A DNA stretch of 64,000 bases from Carettochelys insculpta (Eukaryota > Chordata > Testudines > Carettochelyidae), in the NCBI RefSeq assembly GCF_033958435.1, contig NC_134137.1:239552501-239616500 (forward strand). The letters are read 5' to 3'. The position numbers were made by a program, and so were the translations under genes. Below the pieces are notes generated by a model that saw only the letters and a program-made list of their open reading frames with translations, was not told where the DNA came from and searched no databases. Numbering within the stretch: the first letter of the stretch is position 1; every line of letters begins with the position of its first letter. Below are positions 11,466-23,899 of the stretch, in pieces.

Positions 11466-12868
11466 ATTCCCTACCCTGCTTACCAGCGTGCCTACCTCAG
11501 GGGGTCCTACTCTACCACTAGGGCTACCATGACAGAAATAATAATGAAAACAAGAACAACATTGCCTTACAGGGGGCAGCTCCCAAGTCGAACCACTAAA
11601 GATATTTCTCTGCAGCATCTATAAGATGTGGTTGAAGTTTGTGCAAGCCACCCAGCAATTGCTATTCCCCCTTCGAGATAGCAAGACACAAGCTGTGATG
11701 CTGCAGCAGAATGGGGGATGGTAGGGACTAGCAGACCAAATGTGTACCCACCTGGCTGATGCCTCCTTCTGGACACTGTGGGAATGAGCACCACAAGGTC
11801 AATACCCCGTCACACAGTTGCACTCTGTCTCCTTTTCTGGTCTGCAGCGCCTTTCACTCGAGGAACCACAACATCTTCCTCATAACTCAGCCAGGTCATA
11901 CAGTGTTCCCCTGCCTTCCAGGGTATACGCCTTCAAATGCACACTTGCTGAGACCCAGTCAATCTCCGAGGTCACTGTCTCACCAGTGGCAGCTCTTCAA
12001 TAGCAGATAAAGGAACCCAGAACTTCCCTCTACCTCAGGTTCCAGTCCCAGAACCCTCCAACACACAGCCACTGTCTGCTCAGTCCCCACTTTTCCACCT
12101 TACTGTTATCGCAGAATTCCTCTACTCTCTGGCCTTTGCCAGCGTTTCTACCACATAGCAACCGTAAGCTACTTCTTTCTGTAGTCCCCCAAACATAGCT
12201 CTCTTCTCCTAAGGAGTGGCTGCAAACTATGCCCTACAGCCCCTTACCCCCAGTCAGTTCCCTGGTGTTACAGGAACCCCACCTGTAAGACTTCTTTCTC
12301 AGGCTTAATTCCTGATAGATAAATTATCCAAGCTGGCCTCCATTAACCCTTTTAGTGTGCGTGTGGGGTGGGCACCATCTCCCAAAGCAGCCCTCATCAA
12401 ATTTTATTTATCCAATTGATTCAAAGTTGGATATGCGGTAAGCACTGTCATGTGGATGAAATCTGGATGAAGTACCGCAAATGATGGGCTCGGAATGTAA
12501 TCAGCAATGAATCAAGCTGAGAATAGGTGTCTATGGAGAAAGGGATCAGTGCTAGAGATGGTCATGTTATCATCTTCATTCATGAAAAAACACACACACT
12601 AGTTTCAGCAAATGTAATTAATAGCTGTGTTCTAATCCCAGAGATGCTTGTCTGAGTCTGGAGCAGCACCAGCGACTTTAGTGGAACTATTCAGGATTTA
12701 CCTTACTGAATGAGATCAAAATCTAGCTGTAAACTTGCAAAATAGACACTGATTTTTCAGAAGTTATTTATGTTAAAGAAGAATCTAGAGTTCCCATTGT
12801 GATACATGGTTATTCTTACAGTGAAAACCTTACAGCGAAAACACATTAAAATCAGCAGAAGCCCCTAT
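11466..12868. other. Intergenic; pyrimidine-rich stretch, unclassified
   Basis: 11800-12330 is C/T-rich and resembles interspersed repeat sequence (possibly LTR-derived), but I cannot name a family. Open frames at 11759-12010 and elsewhere have no coding signal. Confidence 0.4.
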
Positions 12869-13367
12869 ACAAGAGTGTCTACATTAGGAACTAACTTTGA
12901 AGTTAACTTCAAAGTTAGGTACTACTTCAAAGTAGCCAGCAGAGAGTCTACACACATTTACCCTAACTTCAAGTTAACTTTGAAGTAGGGAGCCCAACTC
13001 TGAAGTCTTTACTCCATTCCTGGGAACGGAGTAGAGCCCTACTTCGAAGTTTAACTTCAAAGTAGGGTCAAAACAAAAAGCAGTCAAGTAGCACTTTAAA
13101 GACTAGCAAAATAGTTTATTAGGTGAGCTTTCGTGGGACAGACCCACTGGTCTGTCCCACGAAAGCTCACCTAATAAACTATTTTGCTAGTCTTTAAAGT
13201 GCTACTTGACTGCTTTTTGTTTTGATAGTGTATAGACTAGCACGGCTCCCTCTCTGTTACCATTCAAAGTAGGGTGTGTGTAGACTCTCAACTTTGAAGT
13301 TTCTTACTCTGAAGTTGTGCTTCAAAGTAATCAACTTTGAAGTTATTTTTGTAGTGTAGACACAGCC
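12869..13367. mobile_element. Inverted-repeat DNA element of the 'aactttgaagtt' type, interrupted by a PLE tail
   Basis: The left end reads 'agtgtctacattaggaac' and the right end 'gtagtgtagacacagcct'. The interior repeats 'aactttgaagttaacttc' and its variants. A PLE tail at 13069-13262 splits it, with a 13-bp duplication of element sequence on each side. Boundaries are approximate. Confidence 0.65.
13069..13262. mobile_element. Palindromic Penelope-like tail with 13-bp target duplication
   Basis: The left arm runs from 'aaaacaaaaagcagtcaagt' to 'cgtgggacagacccactgg'. It is followed at once by its reverse complement, extended by 'gatagtgtatagactagcac...ctctctgttac'. The arms are near-perfect inverted repeats with almost no spacer. 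'ttcaaagtagggt' stands at 13056-13068 and again at 13263-13275. The arm sequence equals the 3' tail of the PLE at 2740-3635. Confidence 0.9.
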
Positions 13368-13801
13368 TACATGTGATGAAAGAGGCCACCAATCAGTTTT
13401 ATGGACTGTAGGCCAATGTCCTTCCAAACCTTCCCAAGAAGGATCAGAAACCTCTGCTGATCCTGTCCCTTTGCTGGAGCAGACAGATTGTCCCAAGTCA
13501 GTCTAACCTGAGTTGGTTTAGCCAGACATCTTTTTCTTCTTCGTTTGAGTTCAGTTTGAACTAAGCTATTCAGCCTTTCCACATGCTGCTACCCCTCTGG
13601 GTGTGCGACCAGCTGAGCGAATTTGCCTAATTACACCCCACTGTTCTTACCTTCTGGAGAAGCTGTGATCACTTACCACGTGGAATTATACACTATCCCT
13701 CACCAACGATACATGAACCTAATGCCATCAGAGCTCCCAAAGATATTGCAGCAAATTGCAATGAGTGTCACAGTGTTTGTTACAGTTATAGGTGCGCACT
13801 T

Positions 13802-14455
13802 CAGTAAACTCTTATATCTGGCATCCCCAGGACCAGGATGCTGCTGGATATTCAAATATTCTGGATAATAGAGAGTTGGCTGGGCATGGGCAATGGCTGG
13901 GTCTGGATGCAGAGAGCATGCTGTGCGTGACTCTGGGGGTGTCTTAGAAACAGTCAGGCAGGCAGGCAGGCAGGCAGGCAGGAGATTATCAGGGAACGGA
14001 TGCAGAGAGCACTGTGCCACCTGGCTCTGAGGCTGCCTTAGCAGAAGGCAGGCAGGCAAGAGAGAAACTGGGAATGTGCACGGGGGCATCACCAGCCAGG
14101 AACTGTTGCAGCAGGTACTGCATGCTCATTTTCCTCTGTGTGCTGCAGCTGGTGAGTGGCTGACCCAGGCTGGAACATGAAGGGAGCCTGCCCAGTCGCT
14201 GGGGGAAAGGTGAGCCACGACTGTCACATGCAAAAACCAAACCACCAGGTTTCATGATTCAGTCCAGCACTGGGGAGGAGGCATTTGTAGCAAGCAGTTT
14301 GACGCTAGTTCCCACAGTTTTCACCACAGTGCTGAACGCAGGCACACAGGAGACACCTCTTTGAGTTATGTCTTTTGACTTCAGTGTCTAAATGTTAAAA
14401 TACCAGTTATTGAGAACTCTGGATGATTGAATGCCAGTCAAAACAGAGTTTACCG
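13802..14455. mobile_element. Tigger-like (mariner superfamily) DNA element
   Basis: The left tip 'cagtaaactcttatatctgg' answers the right tip '..aaaacagagtttaccgta' read in reverse; 'cagtaaactct' resembles Tigger termini. The interior holds a (ggca)n run at 13953-13982 and related 'ggcaggcaggcaag' copies. No transposase frame is visible. Confidence 0.6.
13953..13982. repeat. (GGCA)n microsatellite
   Basis: Seven uninterrupted tetranucleotide units inside the Tigger-like element. Confidence 0.95.
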
Positions 14456-14462
14456 TACCCCT

Positions 14463-17400
14463 GACAATACAGGCCATGCTGTGTTGCTCACTGTGGAGCC
14501 TTGATAATATTTTCCCCTTAATCATCTACATGGGTGCCTGATTCTGGGAGATTCAGAGGCCAGAAGGGACAAGTATGATCAAGCAACCTCCATTCCCACT
14601 TGCATGAAGCTTTGTTCAGCTCTTTTGTCTTGTATGGGTCCCAGCTATAGTCTTCCTGCATTGTTTCTCCATTTTTCTATTCATTTCTTTACAACTGAAT
14701 GTCAATGATGAGCAATCAATCCACCTTACATCTGTTTTTTATCCTTGCTTCTGTCTTGATTCACTGTCCACAGCCCATAAACTAGGTTTACTCAGGAGGG
14801 ATTGGGAAGATAGTGCGAGATTATAAACAGGGTAGAGAAAAATCCAGGTGGGATTGAGCAGTAGTTTGAAGGGTGACTGCTCACAGATGCATGCTTCTCT
14901 AAAGAAGACAGCATCATAGAAAAAGTTCTACAACTGAGGGACAACACACATCACTCATTTTGGGGGATATTAGTGAAAGGTACTTCATTCCACACAAGTT
15001 TGGTGTCCCAGGACATGTAAGATTAAAATTATTTGCATCGGAAATAATAATTAAGGAAACAAAGTCAGTTACATTAAAAGAATCAACCCCACTATGTTTA
15101 ATATTTCTATATAAGTAATGTTTCTCTCTCTTATTTTGGATCTGTATTTTACATTGTGTTCCTCATTTAGGCCTTTTTAGGTAGTGAGAGATGAAAACAC
15201 AGCCAAATTAATGGGAAGATCACATTCTTCCTTGAAGACTTTGCTCATGCCAAATGGGGACATCTAAAACTGAGTGTTTGAGGTTATGCAAGCACAGAGA
15301 GGAAACTGAAAAACAGACAACATGTGGTTTGTTTCATATTCTCACAACTCAAAAACAGCAGATTGAATTTTCTACAAATTTTCCCCAAAACGTGACTTTG
15401 GGTTTGAGACCAGGCCGGAGAAATTTCATCCTCAAATGCACAATTTTGAGAAATGGTTTGGCAAGAGGAGTTTCCAATGGAATGACTGTATCAATATTAC
15501 CTACAGCACTGCTGGTACCAATGAAATCTATATATCAATAGCTGTATTTGAATGTTAAAACATATTTACATTACTGCACGTTTGGCCAACATTTGTGATA
15601 TCTGAGACCTATGGTATGACAGCATGGTCAAAACCTTGACAGTCTACTTCATGATAAATTATCATCCTCATCACAAACATTTAGAAGTAAGCGATACCTA
15701 TTTTTCCTCTTCACTGGAGTGTATTTTGAGAAAATATGATAATTGAAACTAGCTATTTTTTCCATATGGTCTGGAACAAAATTTTGCACAAATAGAAGCC
15801 TAAACTGTCTAGAGACAACAGATGGCAGTATTTTAAAGATGACGAGATGAAAGTTAGGATAGCCAATGCTAAATGTCAGTAGTAACACACGATGGAGCTG
15901 GTTCTATTCACATCTAGGGATTTAGCTTTCTCAGAATAGGAAACATGGCCAAAATAAAGAACTCTTAAAGAGCAGAGCTGGACATTACAAAACAAAATAC
16001 CCAGAGTTTTCTATGAGCAAAATTTAAATCTTCTTCGGGGGCTTCAGGTTCAATAGCTTAACATGCTATGTAAATAATGCTTCCAAAACATTTTGTAGGC
16101 ACAGAAAAACAACTTGATAGTAAGAGTACAAGAACTTGAACAATTAGAGCAGGGGTGTGAAATAATGAACTATAGGAGAATAATGTAGAATAATGTTGAT
16201 TTACATCAGGCTACAGACCAGGTTTATATGGTGCAGTTAAAAACCTATTCACCACATTAGCAAAGGCGTTTCATCATAGCAGATGCAATTCATATGCATA
16301 TGCTTGAGAGAGTAGAGGGGAACTGCATCACATAAAACTCCAAATGGTTTCTACCTGTTGAGGCGTAAGGCTGGCACACAGGTTCCAAGACTACTGGGCA
16401 AAGCTGACTGAAGAGCACCTCCTTTATAGGTACACATAGAACCAGTTGGAGGCTCTTGGAGATGCTGTCCTGATTGAGCTGCCTACATTATTTCTGTTTT
16501 CTGATTTGAGGACTTTGTCTTAAGTAATTCACCAGCACAATGCAAACTATTATTTTTGTAGCTGAAACATACACTTTAAAATTCTCCTCTGAATATTCCT
16601 AGAAATGTAGAAATATTTACCACTGACAGACATGTCCCCTACTGTCAAACAAGTCTAATGGTCTTTGCTTGCAAGGCACTGAGGTAGGCCATCTTCCTAC
16701 TCTTCTAATCCCATATGCACCAGGCACCCAAATGGCCCCGGCATAACTTAGAGTAGGTTCAGGGCTCCTTTCTGTCACTCTGCGTACAGCCAGAAACTGT
16801 GCCAGCAGACAATTGTTCCCTGGCGTGTCCCCTCTACTGTGGCAAGACAGTGTATCGCTGACTTGCGTTACTCGGTTTTTCCCGTGTATTAGGGGGACTC
16901 CATGACTGCCTCTTTTTGACAGTTTTTCTTCCCAACTGCTTTGCACTGCCTCATTCCAATGAGTGTGCGTGTGAGTGTGTGTGCCTATACACATACATAC
17001 AAAGTGTGCTGTAAGTATGGGAACATCCAATGAACTCATATCATTGAACTCATATAACTGAAATGATATTGGATTAAAATAACAGGGACCACCTTTTCCA
17101 GCTGGGAAAGTGAAAAAGAGATGGGAGGGGAAGAAGGGGAGGAGAACAAGGACAGGCTGACTGGAAAAGACAATCATAGCAAAACAAAAAGTGAATTGAA
17201 ACAAACATTTGTGTTTTGTAGCTTTGTTAAACATCAAAATGATCATGGGTTTTTTTAAACAATTTTGGACCCAGTTCTATCAATGAGTCCTTACTGGGGG
17301 AGATAATGAAGAGCCAGGAGGAGGGAAAATTGAAATCCTCCAAGGCAGGAGACGAAGAGGAAGAGAAACACCATCTACAGAGGAGGCAAGCTGTGCAGTC

Positions 17401-17516
17401 ATATGGTCCCTCTTAATTTAATCTGAGCTCAGCATCACTAGCTTCCTGGGCAGATGACAAGATACAGGACTCAGTGAAATTACTGTACCCGAGCACTTTG
17501 CTAATTAGGGCTGCTT
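14463..17516. other. Intergenic, mostly unclassified
   Basis: A short CR1-like 3' end is visible at about 14541-14590 ('ggccagaagggac...tgatcaag'). A GT-rich tract with 'cacatacatac' lies at about 16960-17000. The 209-codon minus frame at 16617-17246 includes low-complexity THTHTHTH from that tract and is not called a gene. Confidence 0.5.
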
Positions 17517-17640
17517 AACAAACAAACAAACAAACAAGCGGTCCTGTAGCACCTTGAAGACTAACACATTTATTTATTAGGTAATGAGCTTTTGTGGGTA
17601 AGACCCACTTCTTCAGGGTTTTTGTTTGTTTTGTTTTTGA
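17517..17640 (-). mobile_element. Penelope-like tail, single arm, with (AAAC)n end
   Basis: 'ggtcctgtagcaccttgaag ... attaggtaatgagcttttgt ... gacccacttcttcag' is the minus-orientation PLE tail seen elsewhere in the window. It is preceded by (aaac)n at 17519-17536. The expected second arm is not visible, so this is a one-armed copy. Confidence 0.75.
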
Positions 17641-17644
17641 TGAC

Positions 17645-18731
17645 CAATAGGATCCCCCTCATTTTAATTATATTGAAATTTTAATGCTTCGTAAGAAGAA
17701 AACTGAAAACCAAAATATTTCTGTTGAACATGGTGCTGCTCAGGGGAGTTTTAGTTCAGTTGCCTTATACTACCATTCTCCTCTATGGACCATGCCCTCA
17801 GGTTGGACTCCATGTACCATGATGCACCTCTCCCCTCTCCTAGAAGTATTGAGAGGATTGTGCTGGATATTGTGTGTGTCTTGTCTTGTCCTGAGAGAAT
17901 TCTGTACCAAAAAATTAAAAATTCTGTGTTAAAAACAAAATCCTTTGCATAATACTTTAAAAGTCTGCAAAATTCTACACATTTTATTTGTCAAAATAAC
18001 ACAACATAATCATACCAGTTTCAGTTATGTTGGTAATTTATCTATAGAATATCAGCGTTTATGTAGCAGTACATTCTAAGGCAGTGTCTGCGCTAAAAGG
18101 GGGCATGGGAATCAGCCCGAGCAGGGAATAATAACGAGATGCTGCAATGAATATGCAGCACCTCATTAAGCTAATTCTCCTTTGGCAACTTAGAAGTTGC
18201 AAACTTTGAAGCGCCGGCATGCTGTGTAGCCGTAGACACTTTGAAGTACCCATGCAATTTTGAAGTGCCCTTACTCCCAAACATAGTTGCCATGGCAAAA
18301 ATTTGCTTGTCTTTTCCTGATATATAGGACGAGCTACCAGGAGAGCACTCTGGGAAAGGCTGTTATAGGCAGCACCACCCATGCTGAGGAATTAGATCAT
18401 CATAGAGAACATAACTTTCAGGATAGAGTGGCTAGCTCTCTTGGTGCTGAGGGCCTAGGTGGAAACTATTTGGAGGTTTTTTACAGGTTGAGACTGAAGC
18501 ATTTGCAGTCATCATGCTGGTTAGTTTTACTTTAATATTATGTTTGTACAGTAGGTATCTGGATGCTTTTGGGCCATCAGCTGCATTCTATCCTTTAAGC
18601 TTGTTAGTACTGTATTGCGTTACTCAATATTTCCTGGAGGACTCAGCCTTGCTGTGTGTATCAGATCCATGTTTGTGACTTTTTCCTGTGGTTCCTCTTG
18701 GAGATAAAGTAAATCATTAGCGTTACTATAT
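17645..18731. other. Intergenic with a fragmentary MITE
   Basis: 18075-18250 carries 'ggcagtgtctgcgc', 'cagcacctcattaagct' and 'gtgtagccgtagacac', pieces of the family 2 MITE in rearranged form. No gene recognised. Confidence 0.5.
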
Positions 18732-18734
18732 TTG

Positions 18735-19024
18735 GGCCGTGTCTACACTTGACCAAAATTTCGACAGGGCCATGCTAATACCTAAATTGGAGAATACTAA
18801 TGAAGCACTGAAATTAATATTCAGTGCCTCATTAGCATGCTGCTGGCCATGGCACTTGGAAAATGCCACGTTGCAATCGTGCGCAGCTCATTTACACGGG
18901 GCCCTTTTTGAAAGGACCCCACCAACATCGAAATCCCCTTATGTCTATCAGCACCTCATTAGTATTCTCCAATTTGGCCATTAGAATGGCCCTTTTGAAA
19001 TTTTGGCCAAGTGTAGACATGGCC
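18735..19024. mobile_element. Family 2-like MITE, asymmetric copy (290 bp)
   Basis: Ends GGCCGTGTCTACACTTG and ..caagtgtagacatggcc, with TTG at 18732-18734 and 19025-19027. It aligns to the element at 34792-35227 but lacks most of the second arm, so it is no longer a full palindrome. Confidence 0.75.
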
Positions 19025-19027
19025 TTG

Positions 19028-20771
19028 ATGTCACAAAGCAACAGCTACCATGTCCTAGACGTAGCCAGTGGTGACTGCTGGGCAGAGACACAAGGGAGGC
19101 ATCAGACATATGACACCCCCCCATATGACTCCTCCTTGTGCCACCCCAAGCCCAGGGAGGGCCCCATCTCTTCTTGCCTCCACCTTGCCCCCACTCTGCC
19201 CCAGGCCTCACATCTTCCTGACCCGTCCCACCGTCTCTCCCATTCCCACTCTATGTCTTCCCCTAAGTCCCTGTCCCTGCTCTGCCCCTCCTTGCTCCCA
19301 CTCTACCTCAAGCCTCTGCCTCCTCCATGTCCCTGCTCCACTCCTTGCCTCCACACCACCCCCCAACTATTCCACCCCTTCCTCCAAGCCCCCTCCCCTG
19401 AGCAACTAGGTCTGGGGAACTAGTGAGTGGCCTGGTGCTAGCATCAGCTGCCAGCAGATTCCTCCCCTCCCTACCTGAACTCTCTGGTGGTGGTAGGAAA
19501 TAGAGTGACCCAGACCCAGCCTGCTCTGCTCCCCAGGCTGCCAGCTGAATGCCACTGGTGAGTGCAGAAGGTGGTTCCTCCAGTCCTCCCTCTTCCAAAC
19601 AATGTGGCTGTGAGATGGGGAACTGGAGTGGGCTGAGGTCGGGCCACTCTGTTACCCACTACCATTGGTGGAGCAGGCGGAGCACGATCCTGCTGCCTTT
19701 GTGAGGCCCACAACTAGTCCCCTGGGCCGTAATGCGCCCTGCCGGGCCCCAGAAAGAGTGGGGCCTAATGTGGTTGGATGAACCATTCCCCACTATTTGC
19801 CCCTTCCCTCCTCCCCCGACCCCAGTATTTAAGGGGGTTATGAATTGTCTCAAGCCAAGTAACTGAAAATCTACATTGTCAATATCATTCATCACTTTTG
19901 AAAGTCTTGTCAAATCTGAACACACAGAGGCACAGACCAGGTCAGATCCCATCAGGATCAGCAATAGAGTTGAATAGAGAGCATGGTTATAGATGGCTGT
20001 GTTTCAACTGGACTTTTAAACTGTCAATCACATTTCTTTGGGGAGCTTTCTTGTGTTTGGTCCCTTTGTTTTCCTTATTTATCAGTTATGCTGTGATCTG
20101 TGAAATAACCCCTCAGCACAAGCAAGACAACTAAATTGATAATCAACCTGCTTAAATTTGCTTGACACACCAAAATAAACACGTTTTTTTCAGGATTTGT
20201 ACTTATAGACGTACAGCAGGCTTTTTTCATCCTCATTGTTTAATTGAATGTTTATTCAGTATTGCTACATTGGACTCATAGTTTAGTTTGTCTCTCTGGG
20301 GTGATGATGTTTGTCTGCCTATAATACTTTGTTGCTGGAGGTTACTTTAAAGAAATCAGGAAGCAAAAGTGTAAAAAATGCAATAAATTTTCAAAGGAAA
20401 GAATCCTGGACAAGATTTCTTTAATCCACTCACCACCTGAACTTGAACCCTATTTATGCCAACATTTTGCAATTTCTTTTGTGACACAAATATCTGTGGT
20501 CACCACAATTTAATAGGCTACCACCTGGCAAATGATAGAATACAAGGAGTCATACCTATAGATTGTGAAAACATTAATAATCAGGAAGTATGAAACACCA
20601 TATACACTGTAATGAACTGATTGGAACGCGAAACATGGGACACAGGTTGCAAGAGGGAAGAGTCTAGAGGAAGTACCAAAAATACATCTGTGCACATATA
20701 GTTTGGATGATGGATGCAGTTGCAGCTTCTCCATAAATAATTATTGGAATAACGAGCCAGTTTAGTTTCAA
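19028..20771. other. Intergenic; C-rich stretch, unclassified
   Basis: 19100-19750 is C-rich on the plus strand, with several overlapping proline-rich open frames on both strands that look like compositional artefacts. The rest is AT-rich and featureless to me. Confidence 0.5.
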
Positions 20772-21601
20772 AGAACCATAGAGGTAGAAAAGACCTCAAG
20801 ATGTCATCAAGTCCACCCCCATGCTCAAAGCATGACCAATCCCAACCAAATCATCCCAGTGAGGGCTTTGTCAAGCTGGGACTTAAAAGCCTCTAGGGAT
20901 GGAGATTCCACCACCTCTCTAGGTAACACATTTCAGTGCTTCATCATCCTCATAGTGAAATAGCTTTTCCTAATATCCAAGCTAGAGCTCTCCCACTGCA
21001 ACTTGAGCCTATGGCACCTCATTCTGTCATCTGTCACCACTGAAAACAGCCTCTCTCACCATTTTGTTTGTAATCCCCTCAAGTAGTTGAAGACTGCTGT
21101 CAAATCCTCCCTCACTCTTCTGTATACTAAATAAGCCTAAATTCCTCAGCCTCTCTTAATAAGTCATGTGCTCCAGCCCCCTAATTATTTTTGTTGCCTT
21201 CCGCTGGATTTTCTCCAATGTGCCCACACCCTTATTGTAATGGGGGACCCCAAATTGAACACAATATTCAAAATGCGACCTCAACAGTGTTGAATAAAGA
21301 GGAATAATGACTTCCCTACAGCTGCTGGCATGTTTCCTACTAATGCGATCCAATATACCATTAGACTTCTTGACTACAAGGGCACACTTTTGACTCATGT
21401 CCAGCTTCCCATCCACTGTAATGCCCAATTTTTTTTCTGCAGAACAGCTGCTTACTCAGTGGTTCCCCAGCCTGTAGCAGGGTTTGGAATTCTTATGTCC
21501 TAAGTGCAGGACTCTGTACTTGTGCTTGTTAAACCTCATCAGATTTCCCTTAAGCCAATCTTTCTATTTGTTTAGGTCACTCTGGCCCTTATCCCACCCT
21601 G

Positions 21602-21636
<35 letters not shown>

Positions 21637-21775
21637 CTCTCACCCTAGCTTAGTGTCATCTGTGCTGATGGTGTAATTCATCCCCTTATCAGCTCATTAA
21701 TGAAGATGTTGAACAAAACTGGCTCCAGGACTGACCCTTGGGGGATGCCACTTGGTACCGATCACCAACCAATTT
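20772..21775 (-). mobile_element. CR1 LINE, 3' part, minus orientation
   Basis: Starts 'agaaccatagaggtagaaaa', the reverse complement of the CR1 3' end. It continues through the CR1 C-terminal coding region: the minus frame at 21156-21428 includes PLYSTLLRSHFEYCVQF, typical of CR1 reverse transcriptase C-termini. It ends 'gacccttgggggatgccact' at the 5'-truncated side. A (ta)n run interrupts it at 21606-21634. Stops and shifts mark it as dead. Confidence 0.85.
21606..21634. repeat. (TA)n microsatellite
   Basis: About 14 units inside the CR1 copy. Confidence 0.95.
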
Positions 21776-22164
21776 TACAAGCCTGGTTCTTATTACCTAG
21801 TGTGCACTACAGGAAACAGATGCTGCTGGAATCTGTACTCAAGCTATCTTGGAGGTAGTGTTGAGGATTTTGAACTGTGTGGGTGTAATCCAGAACCCAT
21901 TGAAATCAATGGAAAAACTTCAATGGGCTTTGAAACAGACTTTTAATGGGTTGGCAGTGTGAGTCTTATTCCATATGGTTATATTGTGATTAAAACTAAT
22001 GCGGGCCCATGGTAGTAAGCACTATGCTCATTAAGACAGCATTTGTAGGACTGAGCCTGCAATGGCTGAAGATAATGCAGCAGATGAAATATATCTTGAA
22101 AAAGTGAGTTTGGATAGCAGCACTGCCATATTGACTGAAAATAATCAAAGGATCATAAGTAAGA

Positions 22165-22640
22165 TAATTATGAATAGAGTAATAGAACCATCACTCTGGA
22201 AGGGATTTTGAGAGGTCACCTAGTCCAGTCCCCTGTACTCAGGGAGGGACTAAGTATTATCTAGATCATGGGTCAGCGACCTTTCCAAGGTGGAGTGCCA
22301 AAAATGAACCTTTTGACCTTTATGTTTGATCCAAGTACCAGTGGTACTTTTTTAAAGTCACTAATAGTCCTACTTGCAACAGCTTCATTAATAAATAAAT
22401 TAAGATGCAGAGCTTTACCGTTTAGGTGGAGGTAGGTAGCATTAGCTGGTCTCTTGTTAAGCCATAGGCTGCATGGCTTTGAGCAAGGTCCCAGCTGCAT
22501 TGGGGAGAGGAAAACCAGCTCATGTGCCACTCTTGGCACCCATGATGGGGGTTGCTGACCCCGATCTAGATCAGCCCTGATAGGTATTTTTCTCCTCTTC
22601 TTCCAAAGGCTTGTTAGCCTGCGTAAGAAAGCTATTAGGT
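22165..22640 (-). mobile_element. CR1 3' end split by a hAT-like insert
   Basis: 22165-22268 ('ggaagggattttgagaggtc ... tctagatca') and 22566-22640 ('ctagatcagccctgataggt') together read as a continuous minus-orientation CR1 3' end once the insert at 22269-22565 is disregarded. Confidence 0.65.
22269..22565. mobile_element. hAT-like non-autonomous element (297 bp) with 8-bp target duplication
   Basis: Termini 'tgggtcagcgacc' and 'ggttgctgaccccga' form an imperfect inverted repeat of the 'ggggtcggcaacc' type known from hAT elements. 'ctagatca' flanks it at 22261-22268 and 22566-22573, matching the 8-bp duplications of the hAT superfamily. No transposase is present. Confidence 0.75.
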
Positions 22641-23895
22641 TGGTTTGATACAATTTGTTCTCGACAAATTACATGCTCACTGTTACTTATCAGGGTATAC
22701 CTGTTTGTTGTGTGCTGTGCAGTTGTCAGTCAATCAGTTTTAGGACATTAGAAACACAAGGTTGTGCGGGGTGGGGGGGACGGTGGTGAGGTAATATCTT
22801 TTATTGGACCAACTTCTGTTGTTGAAAGACAAACCCTTTCAAGCTGTACAGAACTCTTCTGATCTGTGAAAGGCAGTCCCAGCAAAATGCAAGGTGGGAC
22901 AGATATTTTATCGTAAGTAGTTAGCACATAGCATTCAGGGTAGAGTACATGTTGTTACCTCTGCAGTCAACGGACACTGGAACCCATATATGGTATAATC
23001 AAATAACTACAACTCATAGTGGACGGGGACCCCATCCAGAAATTCTTCATGAATTCCCACTTCTGGCCTTGTAAAAAAAAAAAAAAAACAACCTCTCTCC
23101 AAGCATCATCATCATCACAAGCTCTCCACAGGACACACCAACTCAGAGAGGCACCAGACTCTGCCAGAACAACAGATGCCAAACCTGCAGACTTATGTCC
23201 ACTGTGACAGTAATTACTCCACCACATGCCTTTCAAGATCCATGGGCTCTCCCCCTGCCTATCACAACATGTGGTGTGCCTAATTCTGTGCCCTAAATAC
23301 CCTAATAGCAATGATGTTGCTGAAAACAACCACCATGCTGTGAAATGAATGCAGACAGGAAAACAGATAAAAGACAATAACCCTCTATCACTGTGGGTAA
23401 ACACTTTTCACAGCGTGATCACTCTGTTTTACATCAGTCTTCATCCTCAAAGAAAATCTGCACAACACTTTTGAAAGCTGACGCTGAGCATTTAAATTCA
23501 CTTCTCTGCTAGACTAACTTACAGATTTATGGTTTGTGTCAGCAATCAGTCACCCACTAACTTCTGGTTTTTGTCCTATACTTGCAGCGCGGTACTAACA
23601 GGCCAGTCGACCTTGAACGATCCCTTAGAATGTATGCAAATTACTTATGCTGAGCAAGCTGCCCCACCTTGTATTTTACTGTGACGCTGTGTGTTCCTGT
23701 CCCGCACCTGAAAAAGAGCTGTGTGTGATGTGAAAGCCTCTCTCTTACTAAACAGAAGTAGGTCCAATAAATGCTATTACCTTATCTGCCTTGCCTCTTT
23801 CAATGTACTGAATGGCACTGTTTAATGGGCCTGCCACTGGAACCAGTACCGGCACTGGCACTGGCACGGTGTCTGGTTGTATTTAACATCTCCAC
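22641..23895. other. Intergenic, no recognised feature
   Basis: A poly(A) run lies at about 23072-23088. No gene, RNA or named repeat was seen. Confidence 0.55.
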
Positions 23896-23899
23896 TGAA

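Noticed and set aside
13069..13262. Possibility that inverted repeats and repeated tails are a CRISPR array, attachment site or tRNA cluster
   Set aside because: The context is vertebrate, there are only two arms per locus, and the sequence is the 3' tail of the Penelope-like element at 2740-3635.
16617..17246. 209-codon minus open frame
   Set aside because: Includes a run of alternating T-H from a GT-rich tract, no domain, no splice context; looks like chance.
18863..19423. 186-codon plus frame rich in P and S
   Set aside because: Starts inside a MITE and runs into C-rich sequence; low complexity and no recognisable homology.
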